Shown one piece after another: positions 35,651 to 43,179 of a stretch of 63,430 bases of DNA. This stretch comes from Rhodovarius lipocyclicus (GTDB lineage: Bacteria; Pseudomonadota; Alphaproteobacteria; Acetobacterales; Acetobacteraceae), in the NCBI RefSeq assembly GCF_009900765.1, contig NZ_JAAABL010000019.1:1-63430 (forward strand). Direction: 5' to 3'. A program made the translations under genes and the position numbers. The notes beneath the pieces were generated by a model. It was not told the origin of the DNA. It did not search any database and worked only from the letters and a program-made list of their open reading frames with translations. Within the stretch, counting starts at the first letter, position 1. Each line of letters opens with the position of its first letter.

Positions 35651-36412
35651 TCAGCGCGGGGCCATGCGCAGCGCGCCATCCATGCGGATGGTCTCGCCGT
35701 TCAGATAGCCGTTCTCCACGATCTGCATCGCCAGCTTCGCGTATTCGTCCGGCGCGCCCAGCCGCGCCGGGTTCGGCACCGATGCCCCCAGCGAGGACCG
35801 CACATCCTCCCGCAGCTTGGCCAGCATCGGCGTGTCCATGATGCCGGGTGCGATGGTGCAGACGCGAATGTGCTTGCTGGCCAGGTCGCGCGCCGCGCAG
35901 ATCGTCATGCCGATCACGCCCGCCTTGGACGCCGCGTAGCCCATCTGGCCGATCTGCCCCTCATACCCCGCGACGGAGGCCGTCATCACCACCACGCCGC
36001 GTTCGCCATCGGGCAGCGCCTCGGTCTTGGCGATGGCGGCCGCGGCCAGGCGCAGCACGTTGAAGCTGCCGGTCAGGTTCACCTTCACGATCGCCTCATA
36101 GGTCTCGAGCGAGCCCGGCGCGCCCTCACGGTCCAGCACGCGCACGGCCCCGCCGCGCCCGGCGCAATGCACCACCACGCGCAACGCGCCCAGCGAGGCC
36201 GCGAGATCGACCGCGGACTGGAAGCTTTCGGTATCCGTCACGTCCGCCGGGGCGAAATGCGCGCCGATCTCGGCGGCGACGGCGGCACCGGGGCTGGAGG
36301 GCAGGTCCGCCAGGACCACCGTGGCGCCGGCGGCCAGAAGCCGCTTCGCCGTGGCCAGGCCGAGACCCGACGCACCACCCGTGACGATTGCAACTGCACC
36401 CTGGACGTTCAT
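35651..36412 (-). CDS. Short-chain dehydrogenase/reductase (type II 3-hydroxyacyl-CoA dehydrogenase-like)
   Basis: A 253-residue NAD(H)-dependent SDR. The cofactor motif TGGASGLG starts at residue 11, and the catalytic Ser145 (VVMTASVAGYEG), Tyr158 and Lys162 (YAASK) are intact. DVTDTESF, HCAGRGG and the NGETIRMDGALRMAPR end resemble HSD17B10/3-hydroxyacyl-CoA dehydrogenase type II proteins. The ATG at 36412 follows GAGAGGAAG. It stands alone; its substrate is inferred from resemblance only. Confidence 0.88.
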   Translation of the reverse strand: MNVQGAVAIVTGGASGLGLATAKRLLAAGATVVLADLPSSPGAAVAAEIGAHFAPADVTDTESFQSAVDLAASLGALRVVVHCAGRGGAVRVLDREGAPGSLETYEAIVKVNLTGSFNVLRLAAAAIAKTEALPDGERGVVVMTASVAGYEGQIGQMGYAASKAGVIGMTICAARDLASKHIRVCTIAPGIMDTPMLAKLREDVRSSLGASVPNPARLGAPDEYAKLAMQIVENGYLNGETIRMDGALRMAPR

Positions 36413-36469
36413 GCCGGCTTCCTCTCCGTTTCGATGTGCGAAATGGGCCATGAAGCGGCGAAGGGCGCA

Positions 36470-36655
36470 AGAGGCGAGGGCGCTGCCCTCACACTCCTGT
36501 TGAGGGGGAAATGACTTTCCCCCTCAAACTCCCCCATTACTTTTTGGCAGTTTGACAAACATCATAAAAATCAATGTTCTAAAAACTCCGCTGGGGTCCG
36601 GGGACACGCGTGTCCCCGGCGGAGGGGTTTGGGGAGGCGGCGCCTCCCCAACGCC
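36470..36655. repeat. Composite palindromic intergenic repeat, copy D
   Basis: This ends exactly at the stop of the D-2-hydroxyacid dehydrogenase gene. It contains perfect or near-perfect hairpins at 36476-36490 (GAGGGC/GCCCTC), 36500-36527 (a 12-bp stem with loop TGAC), 36598-36619 (a 22-bp perfect palindrome around ACGCGT) and 36629-36651 (a 10-bp stem). The AT-rich centre is at 36530-36590. Its layout and the words CCCCCATT and GCAGTTT match copy E at 46552. The remaining bases 36413-36469 hold nothing recognisable. Confidence 0.75.
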
Positions 36656-37576
36656 TCAGTATCCCCGCCCCGCATCCACCTGGTGCAGGGGCGCCTGCCC
36701 CCGCATCACACGCCGGATGCTCTCCGCCACATCCTGCGCCGCCGCCTCCGGCACGGTGATGGAGGCCAGGTGCGGCGTGATGAACACGTTCTCCATCCCC
36801 CAGAACGGGTGCCCGGGCGGGAGGGGAGAGGTTTCGAACACATCCAGCGTCGCTTCCCCGACCTGGCCGGAGCCCAGCGCCGCCAGCAGCGCCGGCTCGT
36901 CGATCACCGGGCCGCGCCCGGCATTGATCAGCTTCGCGCCGCGCGGCAGCAGCGCCAGCTCCCGCGCACCCAGCAGCCCGCGCGTGTCGGGCGTCAGCGG
37001 CAGCAGCACCACCAGCGTGTCGGTTTCGGCCAGCGCCTGCTCCAGCCCGGCGCGGCCGTGCAGGCAGCGCACGCCGGGGATGGCCTTCGCGCTGCGCGCC
37101 CAGCCGGTGACGGTATAGCCCATGCCGGCCAGCGCCTCGGCGGCGGGGGTGCCGAGTTCGCCCAGCCCCAGGATGGTCACGCGGTGGCTGGCCAGCGGCC
37201 GGGGGTGGATATAGCGCCATTCCCGCGCCCGCCGCGCGCGCTCGAACAGATGGAAATCCCGGGCATAGCGGGTGACAGCCCACAGGATATAGCTGCGCAT
37301 CAGCGCCACCATCCCGGGGTCGTTCAGCCGCGCGATGGGTAGGGGCGGCAGGTCGTCGCGCCCCACCAGGCTGTCCACCCCGGCGCCCAGGTTGACCACC
37401 AGCTTCAGGTCGCGGAAGGGCGCGAAGAAACCCGCGGGCGGCTTCCAGACCAGGGCGGCCACCACCCCCTCGGGCGGGCCGTCCACGCGGAAATCCACCT
37501 CCGGCAGATGGGCGCGCAGCGCGGCCTCCCAGGCCGTCGGGTCATCCAGCTTCGAATGGAAGACGACCGGGATCAT
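36656..37576 (-). CDS. D-2-hydroxyacid dehydrogenase (glyoxylate/hydroxypyruvate reductase A-like)
   Basis: A 306-residue NAD(P)-dependent reductase related to GhrA. The C-terminal-type Rossmann domain has VTILGLGELGTPAAEALAGMG. LINAGRGPVIDEPALLAAL carries the conserved active-site region. TSPLPPGHPFWGMENVFITPHLAS supplies the catalytic histidine. The N-terminal catalytic domain (VVFHSKLDDPTAWEAALRAH, NLGAGVDSLVGRDDLP) fits the GhrA subgroup. It overlaps aroQ by four bases (ATGA) and is translationally coupled to it. Confidence 0.93.
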   Translation of the reverse strand: MIPVVFHSKLDDPTAWEAALRAHLPEVDFRVDGPPEGVVAALVWKPPAGFFAPFRDLKLVVNLGAGVDSLVGRDDLPPLPIARLNDPGMVALMRSYILWAVTRYARDFHLFERARRAREWRYIHPRPLASHRVTILGLGELGTPAAEALAGMGYTVTGWARSAKAIPGVRCLHGRAGLEQALAETDTLVVLLPLTPDTRGLLGARELALLPRGAKLINAGRGPVIDEPALLAALGSGQVGEATLDVFETSPLPPGHPFWGMENVFITPHLASITVPEAAAQDVAESIRRVMRGQAPLHQVDAGRGY

Positions 37577-38019
37577 GCGTTCACCAGCCCGACCATGGCC
37601 TCGATCGCCAGCTCATAGCCCAGCGGCCCCAGCCCGCTGATCGAGCCCACCGCCGCCCTGGAAGTATAGGTGCGGTGCCGGAAGGGCTCGCGCTTCTGGA
37701 TGTTGGACATGTGCACCTCGATCACCGGGCCCGGGAAGGCCAGCAGCGCGTCCAGGATGGCGATGGAGGTATAGGACAGCCCCGCCGCGTTGATGATGAT
37801 GCCGGCGGCGGGCGCGGGCCCCTCCGGCCGGGCCTGCTGGATCCATTCCACCAGCTCGCCCTCGCTCTGGCTCTGGCGGAAATCGAGCGTCACCCCCTCC
37901 CGCAGCGCCTTGGCGTGGCAGCGGTTGGTGATGTCCTGGAAATTCTCGCGGCCATAGGTCCCCTTGGGGTCCAGGCCGTAGAGATTCGCGTTGGGTCCGT
38001 TGAGGAAAAGCAGGCGCAT
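37573..38019 (-). CDS. aroQ: Type II 3-dehydroquinate dehydratase
   Basis: The 148-residue dodecameric enzyme of the shikimate pathway (also quinate degradation). LFLNGPNANLYG, GTYGRENFQDI with the catalytic tyrosine, EWIQQA, INAAGLSYTSIAILDAL and EVHMSNIQKREPFRHRTY with the catalytic histidine are present. Pairing with a hydroxyacid dehydrogenase rather than with accB/accC hints at a catabolic copy, which is inference. The ATG is at 38019. Confidence 0.95.
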   Translation of the reverse strand: MRLLFLNGPNANLYGLDPKGTYGRENFQDITNRCHAKALREGVTLDFRQSQSEGELVEWIQQARPEGPAPAAGIIINAAGLSYTSIAILDALLAFPGPVIEVHMSNIQKREPFRHRTYTSRAAVGSISGLGPLGYELAIEAMVGLVNA

Positions 38020-38233
38020 GGCCGCATTGGGGACGGCACGCGCGGGCGGGTCAAGGGGCGTTGCCGGCGCCTGCCCTGGAATGCATGCGGGGGCGGCAGG
38101 CGTGGCGCCAGCTGCCCAGCGCGCGGGCAGAAGCGGGCGGCGCCACCCTCAGTAACATTTCACTGTGAGATTTCACACTTGCGCGGCCTCGCCTTCCCCG
38201 CCATCCTCCGGCCAACAAGGCGACGAGGAATCC
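38020..38233. promoter_or_regulatory. Divergent spacer aroQ / flavin monooxygenase
   Basis: A 214-bp spacer between two divergent operons. An inverted repeat around 38150-38175 (CATTTCACTGTGAGATTTCACA) looks like an operator for the monooxygenase operon, possibly for the GntR/FCD regulator at 41876. No other feature is seen. Confidence 0.35.
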
Positions 38234-39439
38234 ATGGCAGAGGTGAAACCGGTTCTGGTGGTGGGCGCGGGCCCGGTGGGCCTGGTGGCCGCGGCCGAGC
38301 TCATCCGACATAGCGTGCCCGTCATCGTGCTGGAGGAAGGGGCGGAACTGTCCGGCGAAATGCGCGGCTCCACCTTCCATGCGCCCACGCTGGACATGCT
38401 GGACTCCTACGGCGCGGCCGCCCGCATGGTCGAACAGGGCTTCGTGGCCCCCCTGATGCAGTATCGCAGGCGCGACCATGGCGTGATCGCCACCTTCGAT
38501 TTCGGCGTGCTGGCGGACGTCACCCGCCACCCCTTCCGCCTGCAATGCGAGCAGTTCAAGCTGACCCGCATCCTGCACGACATCCTGAAGGACAAGCCGG
38601 GCTTCTCGATCCGTTTCGGCGCCAAGGTGGCCTCCGTCACCGATGAGGGCAGCCACGCGGTCGCGGTGCTGGAGGACGGCACCCGCATCGAGGCCAGCCA
38701 CATCATCGGCGCCGATGGCGCGCACAGCGCCGTGCGCAAATCCGCCGGCATCCCCTTCGAGGGCTTCACCTGGCCCGAGCGCTTCCTGGTGCTCTCCACC
38801 CCCTTCGATTTCCGCTCGATCATCCCCGACCTGGCCGACGTGTCGTATTACGCGGACCCGGAGGAATGGTTCTTCCTGCTGCGCGTGCCGGGCGGCGAGC
38901 CGGGCGGGCTGTGGCGCGCCATGTTCCCCACCGCGCCCGAGCTGTCGGACGAGGAGATCCTGAGCGCCGAATTCGCCCGCGCCCGCTTCGCCCGCATCAA
39001 GGCCGGGCGCGACGACTACCCCACCCGCCACCGCACCCTGTACCGCGTGCACCAGCGCGTGGCGGAGACCTTCCGCCGCGGCCGCATCCTGCTGGCGGGC
39101 GACGCCGCGCACATCAACAACCCGCTGGGGGGCATGGGCCTGAACGGCGGCGTGCATGATGCCGTGAACCTGGGCGAGAAGCTGGCGCGCGTCTGGCATG
39201 GCGAGGCCGCGGACACCGTGCTCGACCACTACGACCGCCAGCGCCGTGGCGTGACGGTCGAACATGTCCAGCGCCAGACCATCGCCAACAAGCAGAACCT
39301 GGAGGCCAAGGAGCCGGCCGCCCAGGCCGCCTTCCGGGAGCGCATGGCCGATGCCGCCTCCGACCCCGCCAAGGCGCATGCCTATCTGCTGCAAGTGTCC
39401 ATGATCAACAGCCTGCGCCGAGCCGCGGAGATCGACTGA
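38234..39439 (+). CDS. FAD-dependent aromatic monooxygenase (PheA/TfdB family)
   Basis: A 401-residue flavoprotein hydroxylase. The ADP-binding motif GAGPVG begins at residue 11, the DG-type motif is HIIGADGAHSAVRKSAGI and the second FAD motif GDAAHINNPLGGMGLN is near 288. The family hydroxylates phenolic or other aromatic substrates with NAD(P)H and O2. ATG 38234 follows GAGGAA. It abuts the DUF2848 gene with no gap and heads a three-gene operon (monooxygenase, DUF2848, cupin). Confidence 0.93.
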   Translation: MAEVKPVLVVGAGPVGLVAAAELIRHSVPVIVLEEGAELSGEMRGSTFHAPTLDMLDSYGAAARMVEQGFVAPLMQYRRRDHGVIATFDFGVLADVTRHPFRLQCEQFKLTRILHDILKDKPGFSIRFGAKVASVTDEGSHAVAVLEDGTRIEASHIIGADGAHSAVRKSAGIPFEGFTWPERFLVLSTPFDFRSIIPDLADVSYYADPEEWFFLLRVPGGEPGGLWRAMFPTAPELSDEEILSAEFARARFARIKAGRDDYPTRHRTLYRVHQRVAETFRRGRILLAGDAAHINNPLGGMGLNGGVHDAVNLGEKLARVWHGEAADTVLDHYDRQRRGVTVEHVQRQTIANKQNLEAKEPAAQAAFRERMADAASDPAKAHAYLLQVSMINSLRRAAEID

Positions 39440-40126
39440 ATGCCCATATTGAACTTCACCTGCGTCACCGCCTCGGGCGCCGAGCCCCGCGCGATCGAGA
39501 TCAAAAACCTGGTCATCGCCGGCTGGACCGGCCGCGACCCGCACAAGGTGCAGGAGCATATCGAGGAGCTGGCGGCCCTCGGCGTGGCGCCGCCGCCCTC
39601 CACCCCCTGCTTCTACCTGGGCGGGGCGGAGCTGCTGACGACGGCCACCGCCATCGACTGCCTGGGCGGCGACAGCAGCGGCGAGGCCGAGTTCGTGATC
39701 GTGGTGGATGCGGCGGGCGAGCGCTGGGTCGGCCTCGGTTCCGACCACACAGACCGCGAGGTGGAAGCCTATTCCATCCCCGTCTCCAAGCAGATGTGCC
39801 CCAAGCCCGTGGCCCCCACCCTGTGGAAGCTGGCCGATGTGGCCGCCCATTGGGACAGGCTGGAACTGCACAGCTTCGTGGACGACGGCGCGGGCTTCGT
39901 GCCTTACCAGGCCGGCAGCGTGGACGCGATGCTGAACCCGCTGGACACCATCACGGCGTGGGAAAAGGCGGGCAACGCCCTGCCCCCCGGCAGCCTGATG
40001 TTCGGCGGCACCCTGCCGGTGAAGGGCGGCATCCGCCCCCGGCGCGACTTCCGCCTGGAGTTGCGCGACCCGGTGCTGAACCGCACCATCACCCACCACT
40101 ACACCGCCCGCTGGCTCGGCGTTTAA
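39440..40126 (+). CDS. DUF2848 family protein
   Basis: A 228-residue cytoplasmic protein of the DUF2848 family, recognised by IEIKNLVIAGWTGRDPHKVQEHIEELAALGV and CFYLGGAELLTTA and by the late LMFGGTLPVKGGIRP segment. No enzymatic role is established for the family. Its fold is thought to resemble fumarylacetoacetate-hydrolase-type proteins, which would fit ring-cleavage product hydrolysis; that is inference. The ATG follows the monooxygenase stop directly. Confidence 0.85.
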   Translation: MPILNFTCVTASGAEPRAIEIKNLVIAGWTGRDPHKVQEHIEELAALGVAPPPSTPCFYLGGAELLTTATAIDCLGGDSSGEAEFVIVVDAAGERWVGLGSDHTDREVEAYSIPVSKQMCPKPVAPTLWKLADVAAHWDRLELHSFVDDGAGFVPYQAGSVDAMLNPLDTITAWEKAGNALPPGSLMFGGTLPVKGGIRPRRDFRLELRDPVLNRTITHHYTARWLGV

Positions 40127-40138
40127 GGAGGCCCCGCA

Positions 40139-40528
40139 ATGCCCATCGTCAAGGAACACCTCGAATTCCACGTGCCGGACATGAGCACCGGCTGGCGCCT
40201 GCCCGCCGGCTACTCGGGCGGCGCGCAGGAGAAGATCCTGGCCGGCAGCCTGGATGAGGCCAACAAGCGCGGCCACCGCACCCGCCTGCTGAAGCTCGAC
40301 CCCGGCACCTTCACCAAGGCGCCCTTCGTGCATGACTACTGGGAAGAAGTCTGGCTGGTCTCGGGCGACCTGATCGTCGGCAACGATGCCGAGGGCAATG
40401 GCGGCGAGGCGTTCAACGTCGCGGCCTATGCCTGCCGCCCGCCTGGCGCCTGGCACGGGCCGTTCAAGAGCGTGAACGGCTGCATCCTGCTGGAGATGCA
40501 CTACTACGACGAGACGCCGAAGGGGTGA
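40139..40528 (+). CDS. Small cupin-domain protein
   Basis: A 129-residue single-domain cupin. The conserved barrel positions are present around FVHDYWEEVWLVSGDLIVG and the second motif RPPGAWHGPFKSVNGCILLEM, with histidine and glutamate residues able to bind a metal. It is similar in outline to ChrR-type or dioxygenase-like cupins of aromatic pathways, without a clear subgroup. AAGGAGG precedes the ATG. It is the third gene of the monooxygenase operon. Confidence 0.87.
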   Translation: MPIVKEHLEFHVPDMSTGWRLPAGYSGGAQEKILAGSLDEANKRGHRTRLLKLDPGTFTKAPFVHDYWEEVWLVSGDLIVGNDAEGNGGEAFNVAAYACRPPGAWHGPFKSVNGCILLEMHYYDETPKG

Positions 40529-40790
40529 GGCGCCTCGGGGGCCTTGCCCCCGAACCCCCGCGCAGGGGCGCGGCCCCTGCCCCCCGCCAGGAGCCGAAAG
40601 GCCCCTGGACCCCAGGAGCTTGGTGCGGGTCCTGGACAGGGGTTTCTGATTGATTTTTATAAATATTTCGGCGCCCCGCCTGCCAGGATAGGCGCCAATT
40701 GATCGAGGTCCAGGACCGCTACGGTCCTGGCGGGGGTCCAGGGGGCAGCGCCCCCTGGTGGGGGCCTCGCCCCCCGCACACGGCGCTACC
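40529..40790. repeat. Composite palindromic intergenic repeat, copy B
   Basis: This begins directly after the cupin stop. Left arm: CGGGGGC/GCCCCCG hairpin near 40538, GCAGGGGC/GCCCCTGC near 40562, and the GAAA-tetraloop hairpin (CAGGAGCC-GAAA-GGCCCCTG) near 40589-40610. The AT-rich centre is TTTTTATAAATATTT near 40655-40670. The right arm has CCTGCCAGGATAGGCGCCAA, CCAGGACC/GGTCCTGG and CCAGGGGGC/GCCCCCTGG. It is homologous to copy A (28857). The remaining bases to 40859 form the leader of the next gene. Confidence 0.75.
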
Positions 40791-40859
40791 CGGCCAGCGA
40801 GCCACAGAGTTCGCGCCCGGTTTCCACATTCTTCGACCTCCCCGGGAAGGAGCCGAACC

Positions 40860-41831
40860 ATGCTGTCATCCGTCTGGGCGCGCCGCGCCCTTGTTGCCCT
40901 GGCCTCGCTGTGCGTCGCTCCTGCCGCGCACGCCCAATGGCCGGACCGGCCCATCCGCGTGCTGGTGCCTTTCGCCCCTGGGGGCGTGACGGACGGCATC
41001 GGGCGCCTCAGTTCCGAATGGCTCAGCCAGAAGCTGGGGCAGTCCGTGGTGGTGGAGAACCGCACGGGCGCCAGCGGCGCCATCGCGGCCGAGGCCACCA
41101 TGCGCGCCGCCCCGGATGGCTACACGCTGTTCACCGCCAGTGCCTCTCAGCTGGTGATGCTGCCGGCGCTGACGCGGGTGAATTTCGATTCGCTGCGCGA
41201 CTTCGCGCCCATCTCCATCGTGGCCGGCAACCCCCAGGTGCTGGGCGTGTCGGAGCGGCTGGGTGTCAGCACCCTGCGGGAATTCGTGGCCCGCGCCCGG
41301 GCCGAGAATGGCCGGCTGGATTTCAGCTCCGCGGGCGCGGGGTCATCCAACCACCTGGCCATGGCGCTGCTGCTGTCAGCGGCGGGGATCGAGCTGCAGC
41401 ACATCCCCTATCGCGGTGGCGCCCCCGCCATGCAGGCGCTGCTGACCGGTGAGGTCGCGGCCTATTTCGGCAATCCGTCGGATTTCATCCCGCATCTGGG
41501 GGCGGGGCGCATGCGCGTGATCGCCATCGCCGGGCCCAACCGCCTGCCCAGCCTGCCGGGCGTGCAGACGGTGGCCGAACAGGGCTATCCCGGCTTCCGC
41601 GCCGAGACCTGGAACGGGCTGGTCGCCCCCGCCGGCACCCCCGCGCCGATCATCGAGCGCCTGGCCAGCCTGCTGGGCGAAGCCTGCCAGGATGCGGCGT
41701 TCCGGGCGGCGCTGGAGCGGCTGGGCACCACGCCGGAATGCTCCACCCCCGCGGCCTTCCGCCAGGCGATCGAGCGCGACGCGCCACTGTGGCGTGAGGC
41801 GGTGCGGATTTCCGGCGCGACTCTGGACTGA
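40860..41831 (+). CDS. Bug-type tripartite tricarboxylate transporter substrate-binding protein
   Basis: A 323-residue periplasmic binding protein with a signal peptide (MLSSVWARRALVALASL, cleavage near AHAQ) and Bug-family motifs IRVLVPFAPGGVTDGIGR, VVENRTGASGAIAAE and IPYRGGAPAMQALLTGEV. The ATG is preceded by AAGGAG. Its position between the monooxygenase operon and a GntR/FCD regulator suggests it imports the substrate or an intermediate of that pathway. No TctAB partner is present. Confidence 0.93.
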   Translation: MLSSVWARRALVALASLCVAPAAHAQWPDRPIRVLVPFAPGGVTDGIGRLSSEWLSQKLGQSVVVENRTGASGAIAAEATMRAAPDGYTLFTASASQLVMLPALTRVNFDSLRDFAPISIVAGNPQVLGVSERLGVSTLREFVARARAENGRLDFSSAGAGSSNHLAMALLLSAAGIELQHIPYRGGAPAMQALLTGEVAAYFGNPSDFIPHLGAGRMRVIAIAGPNRLPSLPGVQTVAEQGYPGFRAETWNGLVAPAGTPAPIIERLASLLGEACQDAAFRAALERLGTTPECSTPAAFRQAIERDAPLWREAVRISGATLD

Positions 41832-41875
41832 TCGGCGGCACTGTTGCAATGCGATAGGCGGGCAAGGAGGACAGG

Positions 41876-42616
41876 ATGGGCGAGGTGAAGCCAGAGGCCG
41901 ACATGAGGGCGCCCCCGCGCGCCACCACCCGTGTCCGCCCCGCCGCCCCCCGCAAGCGCGCGGTCGCGCTGAAGGACCGCGCCTACGACATCATCAAGCA
42001 CCACATCATCACCTGCCGCTTCGCCCCCGGTGAGAAGCTGAACGAGGCGCAGGTGGGCGCGCGGCTGAACCTCAGCCGCATGCCGGTGCGCAACGCGCTG
42101 GCCAAGCTGGCCCTGGAGGGGCTGATCACCATCCGCCCCCGCAAGGGGCTGGAGGTGCGCCCGATCGACCCGGAGGAACTGCTCCAGATCATCGAGGCAC
42201 GGACGATCAACGAATGCCGCGCCATCCGCCTGGCCGCCCGCCATGTGACGGAGGAGGAGCTGGAGGCGCTGCGGGAGGTGATCCAGCGCACCGAATCCGC
42301 CGAGGCCAGCCACGACACCGAGACGATGATGCTGCTGGACCGGGAATTCCACGACCTGCTGGCGCGCGCCTCCCGCTCCGCGGTGTTCTTCGACATCCTG
42401 CGCAACCTGCATGACCGGGCGGTGCGGTTCTGGTTCATCTCGCTGAACGAGCAGGCGCAGCAGGGCATGGTGCTGCGCGACCACCGGGAGATCCTGGAGG
42501 CGCTGGAGGCCCGGGATGGCATGACCGCATCCCGCGCCATGGCGCGGCATATCGACGCGTTCCGGCGCAATGTCACGCAGCGGATGCGGGATGGCTGGAA
42601 CAACACCGCATTTTAG
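41876..42616 (+). CDS. GntR family transcriptional regulator, FCD (FadR-type) domain
   Basis: A 246-residue regulator. After about 30 basic N-terminal residues comes a winged helix-turn-helix (ALKDRAYDIIKHHIITCRF; recognition helix SRMPVRNALAKLALEGLI; wing RPRKGLEV). An all-helical FCD effector domain follows, with metal-ligand-like residues in REFHDLLARAS, LRDHREILEAL and MARHIDAF. AAGGAGG precedes the ATG. It probably responds to an aromatic or carboxylate effector and controls the adjacent Bug and monooxygenase genes. Confidence 0.93.
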   Translation: MGEVKPEADMRAPPRATTRVRPAAPRKRAVALKDRAYDIIKHHIITCRFAPGEKLNEAQVGARLNLSRMPVRNALAKLALEGLITIRPRKGLEVRPIDPEELLQIIEARTINECRAIRLAARHVTEEELEALREVIQRTESAEASHDTETMMLLDREFHDLLARASRSAVFFDILRNLHDRAVRFWFISLNEQAQQGMVLRDHREILEALEARDGMTASRAMARHIDAFRRNVTQRMRDGWNNTAF

Positions 42617-42673
42617 CGCGTGATTTCTGTTATTTTCCTTGATACCCACGGAAATGGCGCGTATATCCACGCC

Positions 42674-42817
42674 ATGTTCAGCATCATCCTCACCTCGATC
42701 CTCGGAATTGGGCCGGAAACCCTGGCCGCGCTGCTCGTCGGCACGGCGGGCATGATGCTGAACATCCTGATGCCGCCGCGGGATGAGGCGCTGGCGGCCG
42801 GCATGGGCTGCTGTTGA
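42674..42817 (+). CDS. Possible small membrane protein, 47 aa
   Basis: A short frame (MFSIILTSILGIGPETLAAL...) with a hydrophobic N-terminal half and a Cys-Cys end. No homologue is recognised, and the ribosome binding site is poor. A longer version from 42620 is also open. It may be a genuine small membrane peptide or chance. Confidence 0.3.
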   Translation: MFSIILTSILGIGPETLAALLVGTAGMMLNILMPPRDEALAAGMGCC

Positions 42818-42868
42818 GGCCGCACAAATCACTCCACCGATCTGTGCATCATCCCCAGCGAGGCCCCC

Positions 42869-43117
42869 ATGCGCCCTTCCCTTCCCATTTCAGCCGCCGG
42901 TTCTGTCGTCGCCCTAGTGCAACGCGGTGATCTGGGCTGGTTCCTGATCGCCCTGGACAGCCGCCTGTCCGACCTCGACCGGCAGGATTTCCCCTCGCCC
43001 GAGGCCGCGGAGCGCGTGGCCCGGCTGCATCTGGCGGTGAACCACCCGGTGGCGCCCCCCTTGGTGCCGCCGGCGCGGCACGCCAGCGACGCCATATTGC
43101 ACGCCGCACGCGCGTAA
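42869..43117 (+). CDS. Small hypothetical protein upstream of metN, 82 aa
   Basis: An unrecognised 82-residue protein. It contains LVQRGDLGWFLIALDSRLSDLD, an acidic middle and a proline-rich end. GAGG lies six bases before the ATG. Its stop overlaps an in-frame metN ATG as TAATG, which suggests translational coupling. No signal peptide or membrane segment is evident. It may be a small accessory protein of the methionine transporter or unrelated. Confidence 0.5.
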   Translation: MRPSLPISAAGSVVALVQRGDLGWFLIALDSRLSDLDRQDFPSPEAAERVARLHLAVNHPVAPPLVPPARHASDAILHAARA

Positions 43118-43179
43118 TGGCTGGACTGCTCGCGCGGCCCCTGGTCGCGGCGGGCCCTCTGGGGCATACCCCGCCCATC

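Noticed and set aside
38051-41101. 1016-codon minus-strand open frame over the monooxygenase, DUF2848 and cupin genes
   Set aside because: It crosses three well-supported plus-strand genes and an intergenic repeat without any domain.
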